Under the pieces are notes generated by a model. That model searched no databases, had not been told where the DNA came from, and saw only the letters and a list, made by a program, of their open reading frames with translations. From Nocardiopsis terrae (GTDB lineage: Bacteria > Actinomycetota > Actinomycetes > Streptosporangiales > Streptosporangiaceae), in contig NZ_BMXJ01000005.1 of the NCBI RefSeq assembly GCF_014651695.1, forward strand, positions 62,001 through 126,000: 64,000 bases of DNA. Direction: 5' to 3'. Below, piece by piece: positions 37,562 through 45,794 of this stretch; the stretch's first letter is position 1, and the number at the start of each line of letters is the position of its first letter. The position numbers and the translations under genes are program-made.

Positions 37562-37978
37562 GTGTATACCACCCCTGAACTGCAAGAACATGGAGGAGCA
37601 GATGCCTACTTGCGCAACTGCGTCTCCCGTGACGTCCTCGACCTGCTGGCCAGCAAGTGGGTGTGCCTCGTCATGGGCGCACTCCCGAACGGACCGATGC
37701 GCTTCGGGGTGCTGCGCCGGCGCCTCGACGGCATCACGCAGAAGATGCTCACCCGGACCCTGCGCGACCTGGAGCGCGCCGGCCTGGTGGACCGCCAGGT
37801 GTTCCCCACCACGCCGCCGCAGGTGGAGTACTCCCTGACTCCCCTGGGGCAGGACCTGGTCGTGCTCATGGAGGCCTTCCGGGTGTGGGCCGAGAAGCAC
37901 GGTGAGGAGATCAGCGAGGCGCGTGAGCGCTACGACGCGCGCGCGGCCGAGCCCGTGCGCGCGCTGAACGCACGGTAG
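37562..37978 (+). CDS. HxlR-family redox-responsive regulator (QorR-like)
   Basis: The 138-residue protein is a winged-helix HxlR/DUF24 regulator: VLDLLASKWVCLVMGALPNGP, MRFGVLRRRLDGITQKMLTRTLRDLERAGLVDR, and QVEYSLTPLGQDL. It has a Cys at about position 20 (YLRNCVSRD), equivalent to the oxidation-sensing N-terminal Cys of QorR and related DUF24 regulators. It probably represses the divergent quinone oxidoreductase and senses quinones or diamide-type stress. GTG 37562 has no Shine-Dalgarno, so the mRNA may be leaderless. Confidence 0.88.
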   Translation: MYTTPELQEHGGADAYLRNCVSRDVLDLLASKWVCLVMGALPNGPMRFGVLRRRLDGITQKMLTRTLRDLERAGLVDRQVFPTTPPQVEYSLTPLGQDLVVLMEAFRVWAEKHGEEISEARERYDARAAEPVRALNAR

Positions 37979-38194
37979 GACCCCCGGAGGCCGCCGCCGC
38001 TGCTTTCGGTCCCACCGGTCGGCATGGAGCTTTCCACGAACTCCGGATTCCTCCGGCCGGGGAATCCGGCGCATTCCCACATTCACTACCGGTTCGGCCC
38101 GCACTAGCCTCGTGTGGTACCCATCACAAACCGCTGTGGATGGCACGACTCCGACGTCTCCCCCTCGGGGACCCGAACGAAGGGAACGCGCCTG

Positions 38195-38638
38195 GTGGCC
38201 ATTACTCTGGAGCAGGCTCAGGGACTGATCGACGGGGCCGGGAGATACGCGGCCGCCAACGGCCTGAAGCCGCTGACCATCGCCGTCCTGGACCCGGGCG
38301 GCGTCCTCGTGGCCCTGGCCCGTCAGGACGGTTCGGGTCTGCTCCGACCGGACCTCGCCGTGGCCAAGGCCTGGGGCGTGCTCGGGCTCGGGATGAACAA
38401 CCGGGCGATCGCCGCCCGCGCGGAGTCCTCTCCGGAGTTCTTCGCCTCGCTCACCGCCCTGGCCCAGGGGCGGGTGCTCAGCGTCCCCGGCGGTGTGTTC
38501 GTCCGGGACGGGCGGGGCGCACTACTGGGCGCCTGCGGGGCCACCGGGGACACCTCGGCCAACGACGAACTCGCCCTCCTGGCGGGCATCGGGTCCGTGG
38601 GGCTGCGCGCCGAGACCGGAGCCGAGGAGACCGTCTGA
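38195..38638 (+). CDS. GlcG/HbpS-family heme-binding-like protein
   Basis: The 147-residue protein matches the HbpS/GlcG (DUF336) family: LEQAQGLIDGAGRYAAANG, IAVLDPGGVLVALARQDG, RPDLAVAKAWGVLGLG, VPGGVFVRDGRG, LGACGATGDTSANDELAL. Members bind heme or act as oligomeric sensors; HbpS is secreted in streptomycetes but no signal peptide is seen here. The GTG at 38195 is preceded by AAGGGAA. It is a single gene ending in a very strong terminator. Function in this host is unknown. Confidence 0.85.
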   Translation: MAITLEQAQGLIDGAGRYAAANGLKPLTIAVLDPGGVLVALARQDGSGLLRPDLAVAKAWGVLGLGMNNRAIAARAESSPEFFASLTALAQGRVLSVPGGVFVRDGRGALLGACGATGDTSANDELALLAGIGSVGLRAETGAEETV

Positions 38639-38646
38639 CGGACGAC

Positions 38647-38696
38647 GCCCCGGCATCCGGGCGGGCGCTCAGCGCCGCACGCCCGGATGCCGGGGC
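38647..38696 (+). terminator. Very strong terminator after the GlcG-like gene
   Basis: A 17-bp perfect stem (38647-38663 with 38680-38696) encloses a second inner stem. An additional 8-bp hairpin at 38709-38731 lies just before the minus-strand gene end and would serve that gene. Confidence 0.75.
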
Positions 38697-38769
38697 CCTG
38701 CCGCGGCACCCCCGCCCGAAGGAGGCGGGGGCAGCAGTCGGAATTCTTTCCTTACTCGCCCGGAACGGC

Positions 38770-38910
38770 CTAGAGGCCGTAGAAGTAGCCGGGTGCGACG
38801 AAGAGGCCGACGACGATGGCGATGATGCCCCACAGGAGCTGACCGCGCAGCACGCCCAGAACGCCGCCGACAATGAGGATGATTCCGAGGATCGTTAGCA
38901 AAATACCCAT
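38770..38910 (-). CDS. Small GPGG-type membrane protein
   Basis: The 46-residue protein (MGILLTILGIILIVGGVLG, then RGQLLWGIIAIVVGLFVAPG) is almost entirely hydrophobic with a central RGQLLWG turn. It is typical of two-helix small membrane proteins common in actinomycetes; function unknown. I use ATG 38910 with AAGGG upstream. An in-frame ATG at 38970 has a stronger GGGAGG site, but the intervening 20 codons have AT-rich third positions including a TTA codon, so that part is probably leader rather than protein. Confidence 0.75.
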   Translation of the reverse strand: MGILLTILGIILIVGGVLGVLRGQLLWGIIAIVVGLFVAPGYFYGL

Positions 38911-39038
38911 ACGCAACCCTTGTCCGCTAACAGGTTGATCAAACTTAGTTAACGGCAAGGTTTCGGACATGAATACCTCCCGTGCAGGTGAGAAGCGGTC
39001 CACACGAGACAAAATCCTTCACATGCGGACCGTCCGCA

Positions 39039-41282
39039 TCATCCTCGGGCGAGCTCCAGGACCCGGGAGACGATGCCCTCCCCGACGCTGGCGGTGAGGA
39101 TCGACTCGGGGTGGAACTGGACGGCGTACCAGCGCGCGTCCGGGTCCTCGATCGCCATCACCAGGGGCTCCTGGCCGGTTCCGCCCTCCAGCACGGCGGT
39201 GACCTCGAAGTTCTTCACCAGGTCACGGGTGCTGTAGGTGGAGTGGTAGCGGGCCGCGGGGAAGACGCCGTCCTCGCCCGTACCCGCCAGCAGCCGACCG
39301 CCCAGGACCCGGACCCGGCCGGGCTTGCCGTGCACCGGCTCGTCGAGGGTGCGCAGCTCTCCCCCCGCGTGCTCGACCATGCCCTGCAGGCCCAGGCACA
39401 CCCCGAACACCGGCAGGCGGCGGGCGGCCAGGGCGTCCAACAGGTCCGACATGGCGAAGTCGACCGGCAGGCCGGGGCCGGGCGAGAGGACCACCAGGTC
39501 GGGGGCGAGCCGGTCCAGCAGTTCGGGGTCGAACCCGTAGCGGACCGTGGTGACCTGCGCCCCGTGACGGCGCACGTAGTCGGCGAGGGTGTTGACGAAG
39601 GAGTCCTCGTGGTCGACCAGCAGGACCCGCATGCCCTCACCGGGAAGCCCGGCGGGCACCGGGGCGGCCTGGGCGACGGTCCCCTCCGTCTCCGGGTCCG
39701 CCCCGCCCGCCTCGGCGCGCGCGGCCTCCTCGCCCAGGGCGAGGGTCTCCAGCAGGGCCCGGGCCTTGAGGAAGGTCTCCCTCTCCTCGGCCTCGGGGTC
39801 GGAGTCGTAGAGCAGGGTCGCGCCCACGCGCACCGCGGCCACCCCGTCGCGGATGTGGGCGGTGCGCAGGGTCAGGCCGGTGTTCATGGAACCGTCGAAG
39901 TTGATCACCCCGACGGCACCGCCGTACCAGCGGCGGGGGCTGGTCTCGTGCTGCTCGATGAAACGCATCGCCCAGGTCTTGGGGGCCCCGGTGACGGTGA
40001 CCGCCCACATGTGGGTGAGGAAGGCGTCCAGGGCGTCGAAGTCGCGGCGCAGGGTGCCCTCGATGTGGTCGACGGTGTGGATCAGGCGGGAGTACATCTC
40101 GATCTGCCTGCGGCCGATCACCTTGACGCTGCCGGGTTCGCACACGCGCGACTTGTCGTTGCGGTCCACGTCCGTGCACATGGTGAGCTCGGACTTCTCC
40201 TTCACCGAGGAGAGCAGTTCCTGGATGTTCTCCGCGTCCCCGAGCGCGTCCTCGCCACGGCGGATGGTGCCGGAGATGGGGCAGGTCTCGACCCGCTGAC
40301 CGGTGCCGGGTTCACCGCTGACCCGCACGAACATCTCCGGGGAGGCGCCGACGAGGTACTCGCCCTCCCCCAGGTTGAAGAAGAACTCGTAGGGTGCGGG
40401 GTTGCGTTCGCGCAGCAGCTCGTAGAAGCGGGCGGGTGAGGAGCAGCGCGCGTAGGTGCGGTGCCCGGGCACGACCTCGAACAGGTCGCCGCGTCGGAAC
40501 TTCTTCTTGGCCTCGGCGACGATCTCGGCGTAGGAGCCGGGCTGGGGACCGGGCGGGACCTCGGCGGCGACCACCGGCGGCGTGGGCTCACTCCGGCGGG
40601 GCAGGCCCTCGGTGGTGGCCTCGGGCCGGTCGCCGTCGGCGGGGACGGTGAACTCGTAGGTGTAGCGCACGCAGGTCTCGCGCTTGCGGTCGCGGACGAC
40701 GATGGCGTCGGGCAGGTGCAGGACCATGTCCCGGTCGGCGGGGTCCCGGTCGATGTGCCGCTGGACCGGCTCGAACTGGAAGGCGAGGTCGTAGCCGAAG
40801 GCCCCGTAGAGGCCCAGGTTGGTGTCCTCGGGGCTGCGCAGGGCCGCGACGACCGAGCGCAGGGCGGTGAAGACGCTGGGGCGGCGGCTGCGCTCCTCCT
40901 CGGTGAAGAAGGCGTCCGGGTCGGGTTCGGGAACGGTGATCGCGACGTGGTCGGCGCCCTGCTCGCGCTCGGCGGCCCCGGGCACGGCGTCGAGGGCTCC
41001 GGCGAGCACGGGGAGCAGGACCCGCCCGCGGTCGTTGAGCGCGGAGGCGGTGACCCTGCGGCCCCGGGTACTGACCTCCAGGCAGGGGTCGACGTACCCC
41101 AGGTGCCAGCGGTCGTAGCGGCCGGGATACTCCATCCCCGAGGAGAGCACGCCGCCGCGCCGGTACTCGACCGAACTGACGAGGTCGGTGAGGACCTCGG
41201 GGTCGCAGGGGGTGGCGTTGCGGTGAACGGTCACGCCGCTCGGGGTGCGGTACGTGGTGGTCTGTACGTCGCTGGGGTTCAC
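39039..41282 (-). CDS. trpE(G): Anthranilate synthase, fused component I and II (TrpEG)
   Basis: The 747-residue protein fuses TrpE (residues 1-520) to a GATase I domain (540-745). The chorismate-binding part has NLGEGEYLVGASPEMFVRV, GTIRRGED, DRNDKSRVCEPGSV and AVTVTGAPKTWAMRFIEQHE. The glutaminase part has the nucleophile Cys in GVCLGLQGMVEHAG and the catalytic His in QFHPESILTASVG. It makes anthranilate from chorismate and glutamine. Start is GTG 41282 behind AAAGGACC. A Trp-rich leader peptide and terminator directly upstream show it is attenuated by tryptophan, ruling out a pure p-aminobenzoate role. Confidence 0.93.
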   Translation of the reverse strand: MNPSDVQTTTYRTPSGVTVHRNATPCDPEVLTDLVSSVEYRRGGVLSSGMEYPGRYDRWHLGYVDPCLEVSTRGRRVTASALNDRGRVLLPVLAGALDAVPGAAEREQGADHVAITVPEPDPDAFFTEEERSRRPSVFTALRSVVAALRSPEDTNLGLYGAFGYDLAFQFEPVQRHIDRDPADRDMVLHLPDAIVVRDRKRETCVRYTYEFTVPADGDRPEATTEGLPRRSEPTPPVVAAEVPPGPQPGSYAEIVAEAKKKFRRGDLFEVVPGHRTYARCSSPARFYELLRERNPAPYEFFFNLGEGEYLVGASPEMFVRVSGEPGTGQRVETCPISGTIRRGEDALGDAENIQELLSSVKEKSELTMCTDVDRNDKSRVCEPGSVKVIGRRQIEMYSRLIHTVDHIEGTLRRDFDALDAFLTHMWAVTVTGAPKTWAMRFIEQHETSPRRWYGGAVGVINFDGSMNTGLTLRTAHIRDGVAAVRVGATLLYDSDPEAEERETFLKARALLETLALGEEAARAEAGGADPETEGTVAQAAPVPAGLPGEGMRVLLVDHEDSFVNTLADYVRRHGAQVTTVRYGFDPELLDRLAPDLVVLSPGPGLPVDFAMSDLLDALAARRLPVFGVCLGLQGMVEHAGGELRTLDEPVHGKPGRVRVLGGRLLAGTGEDGVFPAARYHSTYSTRDLVKNFEVTAVLEGGTGQEPLVMAIEDPDARWYAVQFHPESILTASVGEGIVSRVLELARG

Positions 41283-41347
41283 GGCCGGTCCTTTTGGCAC
41301 TCTGCGGTCGGGGTGGTCGTCACCGGCCGGGGCCGCCAAACAGGAAA

Positions 41348-41370
41348 CGACCGCCGGTCCGGGGCGGTCG
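41348..41370 (-). terminator. Attenuator terminator in the trpEG leader
   Basis: An 8-bp stem (CGACCGCC with GGCGGTCG on the minus strand, loop CCGGACC) is followed by TTTCCTGTTT, an intrinsic terminator sitting between the leader peptide and trpEG. It forms when the ribosome does not stall on the Trp codons. A second stem (GCGCCGCT...AGCGGCGC) covers the end of the leader frame and its stop and can serve as alternative pairing. Confidence 0.7.
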
Positions 41371-41400
41371 CTGTTTTCGGGTACTACGAACCTGCGCCGC

Positions 41401-41448
41401 TCAGGAGCGGCGCCACCACTGGGCCTGGCTGGTCGTATTGGCTCGCAT
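41401..41448 (-). CDS. trpL: Tryptophan leader peptide
   Basis: A short frame encodes MRANTTSQAQWWRRS followed by TGA, with two adjacent Trp codons at positions 11-12. It lies on the minus strand about 118 bases upstream of trpEG, with the attenuator terminator between. Tandem Trp codons near the end of a 15-residue frame are diagnostic of trp attenuation. It is not itself a functional protein; its translation senses Trp-tRNA supply. The ribosome-binding site is weak. Confidence 0.85.
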   Translation of the reverse strand: MRANTTSQAQWWRRS

Positions 41449-41520
41449 GGGCCCGAGTGTAGCGGCTGTGGCGGACCGGGGCCACCGCCGCACCGATTCC
41501 GGTGCGGTAGCGGCCCCGGT

Positions 41521-42324
41521 TCACCCCGACCAGCGGTAACGGCGTTCGGGCCGTCCGGCCGTGCCGTAGCGCAACCGGACCTCGACGCGGCCGGACTCGG
41601 CGAAGTGCTCCAGGTAGCGGCGGGCGCTGACCCGGGAGATGCCGGTGGCGGCGGCGCACTCGGTCGCCGAGAGGTCCTCGGTGCCCGTTCCCCCGCTCCG
41701 GGCGGCGCGGGTGCGCAGCGCCCGCTCCACGAGCTCGGCGGTCGGGCTGGTCAGCCCCTTGGGCATCACCTTGGCTGATCGGTTCACCGGCCGGGCCGCG
41801 CCGAAGGCCCGGTCGACGGCGTCCTGGTCGGCGGCGTCCCCGGTAGCCAGGTCACGGCGCAGCCGCGCGTAGTCGCGCAGCCGCTCGGTCAGGAGCGCGG
41901 GCTCGAAGGGTTTGATCAGGTACTGCACCGCCCCGCCGCGCAGCGCGTGGCGGACGGTCTCGCTGTCCCGGGCCGCCGTGATGACCAGCGCGTCCACCTC
42001 GGGCAGGCCCTCGCCGCCGGACGCGCGCAGTGCGCGCAGCACCTCGATGCCGTTCATGTCGGGCAGGTAGATGTCGAGCAGGACCAGGTCCGGGCGCGAT
42101 CGCGCGACCATGTCCAGGGCCTCGGCCCCGGTCCCGGCCTCGCCGACGACGGTGAAGCCGGGGACCCGCTCCACCAGGCCGCGGTGGACCCGGGCAACCA
42201 TGAAGTCGTCATCGACGATGAGTGTCCTGACCTGGGCATCCGTGTCTTCGGGCGTCGCCTCCGGCCCGTTCGGCGTGTGCCTGACGGTGTGCTGCGGTCG
42301 TGGGCTGCCAGGAGTGGCGGGCAT
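41521..42324 (-). CDS. CitB/DcuR-type response regulator
   Basis: The 267-residue protein has an N-terminal receiver (RTLIVDDDFMVARVHRGLVE, the phosphorylated Asp in DLVLLDIYLPDMNG, ITAARD, QYLIKPFE). A C-terminal helix-turn-helix of the CitB/DcuR type follows (LSATECAAATGISRVSARRYLEHF). It starts with ATG 42324, overlapping the sensor kinase stop (TGATG), so the pair is translationally coupled. It probably activates the divergent tripartite tricarboxylate transporter genes, the usual target of this regulator type in this gene order. Confidence 0.9.
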   Translation of the reverse strand: MPATPGSPRPQHTVRHTPNGPEATPEDTDAQVRTLIVDDDFMVARVHRGLVERVPGFTVVGEAGTGAEALDMVARSRPDLVLLDIYLPDMNGIEVLRALRASGGEGLPEVDALVITAARDSETVRHALRGGAVQYLIKPFEPALLTERLRDYARLRRDLATGDAADQDAVDRAFGAARPVNRSAKVMPKGLTSPTAELVERALRTRAARSGGTGTEDLSATECAAATGISRVSARRYLEHFAESGRVEVRLRYGTAGRPERRYRWSG

Positions 42325-43934
42325 CAGTTCTCCCCTTCGGGGTCGGGCGGGGTCTCGTACAGGACGGCGGTGAACCGCGAACCGGCGACGGTCGCCGTTC
42401 CGCCGCGGCGCGCGCAGACCAGGCCGACGATGGCCAGCCCCAGCCCGCGCTTGCGCCCGGCCCCGTCCTTGGTCGTGTAGCCGTGCTGGAAGACCTCGCC
42501 GGCGAGTTCGCTGGGCACACCGGGCCCGGAGTCGCTGACGCTCACCTGGACCGGGGCGCTGCCGCCGCCGACGACCCCGACCTCCACCCAGGGGCGTTCG
42601 GCGCCGCCTGCGGTCGGGGCGACGGCGTCCAGCGCGTTGTCGACCAGGTTGGCCACGACCGTGACCAGGTCGTCGGACAGCTCCTCCGAGACCGGCTCCA
42701 GCCGGGTCCGCGGACAGATCCGCAACCGGGTGCGCTGCTCGTCGGCCAGGCTGGTCTTGGCGATGAGCAGCGCGGCCAGCGAGGGGTCGTTGACCCGGCC
42801 GGTGACGTCGGCGCTGAGCTGGGCCCGGGCGCCGCCGACCTGGCTGACGTACTTGGCGGCCTCACCGTACTCGCGCAGTTCCAGCAGCCCGGAGATGACG
42901 TGCAGCCGGTTGCTGAACTCGTGGGCCTGGGCGCGCAGGGTCTCGGTGGTGGTCTTGCTGGTGTCCAGTTCGTGCTGGAGCTCGACCAGGTCGGTGCGGT
43001 CGCGCATGGTGGTCACGGATCCGGCGGGGCTTCCCTCGGCGGCCAGAGGCATCCGGTTGAGGGCGACCAGCCGGTCGCCGAGGGCCACCACGGTGTCGCG
43101 GCCCCGGACCCGGCCCAGCAGCACGTCCTCCAGTTCACCGCCCACCCCCAGGTCGGCGAGGGTGGAGCCGACGCAGCCGGGGGGCAGGCCGAGCAGGCGG
43201 ACGGCGGCGGCGTTGGCCAGGGTGACCCGGTGCTCGGCGTTCAGCCCCAGGACTCCCTCCTTGATGCCGTACAGCATGGCCTCCCGGTGTTCCACGAGCC
43301 GGGCGATCTGGTCGGGTTCCAGGCCCAGGGTCTGGCGTTTGACCCGGCGGGACAGCAGCAGGGACCCGGCCACGCCGAGCACGCTGGCGATACCCAGGTA
43401 CACCAGGAGGTTGGGGGTGGCCAGGACCAGGAGTTCACCGGTACCGGGGTAGTCCACGCCCGCGACGACGACGCCGAGGATGGCGCCGCCCTCGCCGATG
43501 ACCGGGACGGCCGCGGCCACGGTGCGGTTGCCGTCGATCTCGGTGACCCCGGTCCAGGCGCGGCCCCGGAGCGCCGGGGCGATGCCGGGCTCCGCCCGGG
43601 ACCCGCCGTCGCCGGGGCCGGGGTCCAGGGTCAGGGCCCGCCCGTCGCTGTCGTGGACGATCAGGTGGTCGGTGCTGGAGAGCACGCGCACGCTCTCGGC
43701 CGTCGGCGCCAGGACCTCCGGGCTCCCCTCGGCCTGCAGCCCCGCGCGGACGATGTCACGTGCGGCGGTGCTCTCGGCGACCGAGAGCATCCGGCGGCTC
43801 TCGGTCTGGCGCAGGCGTGCGTCGGACTGGGCCAGGGACACGGCGGCGACCATGACCAGCACGGTGACGACGATGCCGAGCTGCAGCGCGAGGAACTGCC
43901 CGGCCAGCGTCGTCCTCGGCGCCCCGAACCTCAT
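42324..43934 (-). CDS. CitA/DcuS-type sensor histidine kinase
   Basis: The 536-residue membrane sensor has a transmembrane helix at about residues 12-35 (FLALQLGIVVTVLVMVAAVS). A periplasmic PASC domain (40-160) comes next (IVHDSDGRALTLDPG, AVPVIGEGGAILGVVVAGV). A second membrane helix, a cytoplasmic PAS domain (240-320) and a CitA-type kinase core complete it, with H-box AQAHEFSNRLHVISGLLELREY and N-box NLVDNALDAVAP. Such kinases sense citrate or other carboxylates. ATG 43934 is used; upstream codons are Cys-rich and not membrane-like. Confidence 0.9.
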   Translation of the reverse strand: MRFGAPRTTLAGQFLALQLGIVVTVLVMVAAVSLAQSDARLRQTESRRMLSVAESTAARDIVRAGLQAEGSPEVLAPTAESVRVLSSTDHLIVHDSDGRALTLDPGPGDGGSRAEPGIAPALRGRAWTGVTEIDGNRTVAAAVPVIGEGGAILGVVVAGVDYPGTGELLVLATPNLLVYLGIASVLGVAGSLLLSRRVKRQTLGLEPDQIARLVEHREAMLYGIKEGVLGLNAEHRVTLANAAAVRLLGLPPGCVGSTLADLGVGGELEDVLLGRVRGRDTVVALGDRLVALNRMPLAAEGSPAGSVTTMRDRTDLVELQHELDTSKTTTETLRAQAHEFSNRLHVISGLLELREYGEAAKYVSQVGGARAQLSADVTGRVNDPSLAALLIAKTSLADEQRTRLRICPRTRLEPVSEELSDDLVTVVANLVDNALDAVAPTAGGAERPWVEVGVVGGGSAPVQVSVSDSGPGVPSELAGEVFQHGYTTKDGAGRKRGLGLAIVGLVCARRGGTATVAGSRFTAVLYETPPDPEGEN

Positions 43935-44103
43935 CGGACAGCCGCCGTCGGGGCCCGTGTGAACACAACGACCACAACATTCCTTACGACCATTGCCCGC
44001 ACAAAAGACACAACACTTCTCACCCGTGTTTCCCTCTGCTTGCCTGTGCGTTGCCTCACACGACAACCGGAACATACCCGGCCAGATCCCCTACGGAGAA
44101 ATC

Positions 44104-45153
44104 ATGCTCCGCATGACGAAGACGCACGTCAGTCCTGGTACCCCCGGTTCGGGCCCCGCCCGCCGCACCCCCGGGTTCCGCGCGGCCGCCGTCGGTGCCG
44201 CCCTCCCGCTGGTGCTCGCCGCCTGCGGCTCCGGCAGCGGCACCGCCGAGGACGGCACCTGGGCGCCGACCGAGGCCATCGAGATCACCGCCCCGGCGGC
44301 CACCGGCGGCGGCTGGGACACCCTCGCCCGCACCGGTGCCCGCCTGCTGGAGGAGGAGGGCCTGGTGGACCAGTCCGTCCAGGTGGTCAACAAGCCGGGC
44401 GCGGGCGGCGCCATCGGCTGGGCCTACGTCGCCGGGCACGGCGGCGACCCGCACAAGCTGTTCGTGACCAGCCCGCCCGTCCTGCTGGTGCCGATGGCCG
44501 GGAACTCCGACCACGACCACGAGGACTTCACCCCGATCGCCCGTCTGGCGACCGACTACATGGTCTACCTCGTGCCCGCCGACTCCGACGTCGAGACCTT
44601 CGACGAGCTGGCGGCCCAGGCCGAGTCCGGTGAGTTCAGCGTCGGCGGCGGCTCGGGCCCCGGCAGCATGGACCACGTCGCCCTGGCGGGCGCGCTGACA
44701 GCGGCCGGGACGGACCCGGCCTCGGCCAACTACATCCCCTTCGACGGCGGCGGCGAGGCCATGACCTCGCTGCTGGGCGGGCACGTGGACGCGGCCGTCG
44801 TGGGCACGGGCGAGGCCCTGGGCATGCTGGAGTCCGGGGACATGCGCGCGGTGGGGATCTCCTCCCCCGAGCGCGTGGAAGCCGTGTCCGACGTGCCGAC
44901 CCTGGTCGAACAGGACGTCGACTTCACCTTCGACATCTGGCGCGGCGTCATGGCCCCGGGCGACCTGGACGGGGCACAGGTCGCCTACTACGAGGAGCTG
45001 TTCGCGGAACTGATGGACACCGAGGCATGGCAGGAGGAGTCGGCCCGCCTGGGCTGGACCGACGCCTACCAGGACAGCGAGGAGTTCGGCGCTTTCCTGG
45101 ACGACACCCGCGACGAGTACGCCGAGATCCTGACCGAGGTCGGTCTCCAGTGA
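44104..45153 (+). CDS. tctC: Tripartite tricarboxylate transporter substrate-binding lipoprotein TctC
   Basis: The 349-residue protein has a lipoprotein signal (VGAALPLVLAACG, lipobox LAAC). It then shows the TctC fold with AGTTPxxxW-like VNKPGAGGAIGWAYVAG, VGGGSGPGSMDHV and FDGGGEAMTSLLGGHVDAAVVGTGE. TctC binds a di- or tricarboxylate outside the cell and delivers it to TctA/TctB. ATG 44104 has GGAGAAATC upstream. It is divergent from the sensor kinase with 170 bp between, a shared regulatory region. TctB overlaps its stop by four bases (GTGA). Confidence 0.9.
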   Translation: MLRMTKTHVSPGTPGSGPARRTPGFRAAAVGAALPLVLAACGSGSGTAEDGTWAPTEAIEITAPAATGGGWDTLARTGARLLEEEGLVDQSVQVVNKPGAGGAIGWAYVAGHGGDPHKLFVTSPPVLLVPMAGNSDHDHEDFTPIARLATDYMVYLVPADSDVETFDELAAQAESGEFSVGGGSGPGSMDHVALAGALTAAGTDPASANYIPFDGGGEAMTSLLGGHVDAAVVGTGEALGMLESGDMRAVGISSPERVEAVSDVPTLVEQDVDFTFDIWRGVMAPGDLDGAQVAYYEELFAELMDTEAWQEESARLGWTDAYQDSEEFGAFLDDTRDEYAEILTEVGLQ

Positions 45154-45773
45154 GCGACAGGACCACGACACCGAACGAAGCGGCGGCGGAGACCGTCCGG
45201 AGCCGCCCCCGGAGGCCCTGGAGGCCGCGCGCGGGGGTGACGCCGGAGCAGGCGTTCCGGTTCTCACCCCGCACGATGGGCACCGCGGTCGGGCTGTTCG
45301 CGATCGGCTACCTGGTGCTGGCCTTCCAGATGCCCGACTACACGGCGGTGAGCGTCCCCGTCCAGCCGTCCACCCTCCCGCGCTGGCTGGGAGTGGTGCT
45401 GCTGGTGCTGGCGGTGCTGCTGTTCTTCCAGCGCGCCCCGGTGGACGAGGCGGCGGCCGCGGACAGCACCTCCACGGACGGCACTTCTACGGACGCCGAC
45501 CCCGCGCAGGACGCCGCACGGCTGGGCAGGCTCGCCGACCCCCGCCTGGAGATCGGTCTGTTCGTCGGCGCACTCGTCGCCTACGTCGCCCTGTTCGAAC
45601 CCCTCGGGTTCGTTCTGGCCACCGCCCTGTACCTGGGGTCGATGACCTGGTACCTCGGCTACCGCCGACACCTGGTCACCGCCACGGTCGCCCTCAGCCT
45701 GCCCTTCGCGCTCTACGCGGCCATGACCTGGGGCCTGGGCGTGGTGCTGCCGAGCGGCCCGCTCCCCTTCTGA
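45150..45773 (+). CDS. tctB: Tripartite tricarboxylate transporter small membrane subunit TctB
   Basis: The 207-residue protein has four predicted membrane helices with the TctB pattern (GTAVGLFAIGYLVLAFQMPDY, LPRWLGVVLLVLAVLLFFQ, IGLFVGALVAYVALFEPLGFVLATALYL). It also has a short acidic loop rich in Ser/Thr/Asp. GTG 45150 overlaps the TctC stop. It completes the membrane complex with TctA, whose gene begins 21 bases later. The N-terminal 30 residues are Arg-rich and cytoplasmic. Confidence 0.88.
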   Translation: MSDRTTTPNEAAAETVRSRPRRPWRPRAGVTPEQAFRFSPRTMGTAVGLFAIGYLVLAFQMPDYTAVSVPVQPSTLPRWLGVVLLVLAVLLFFQRAPVDEAAAADSTSTDGTSTDADPAQDAARLGRLADPRLEIGLFVGALVAYVALFEPLGFVLATALYLGSMTWYLGYRRHLVTATVALSLPFALYAAMTWGLGVVLPSGPLPF

Positions 45774-45794
45774 ACCCGACCAAGGAAGCCTCTC

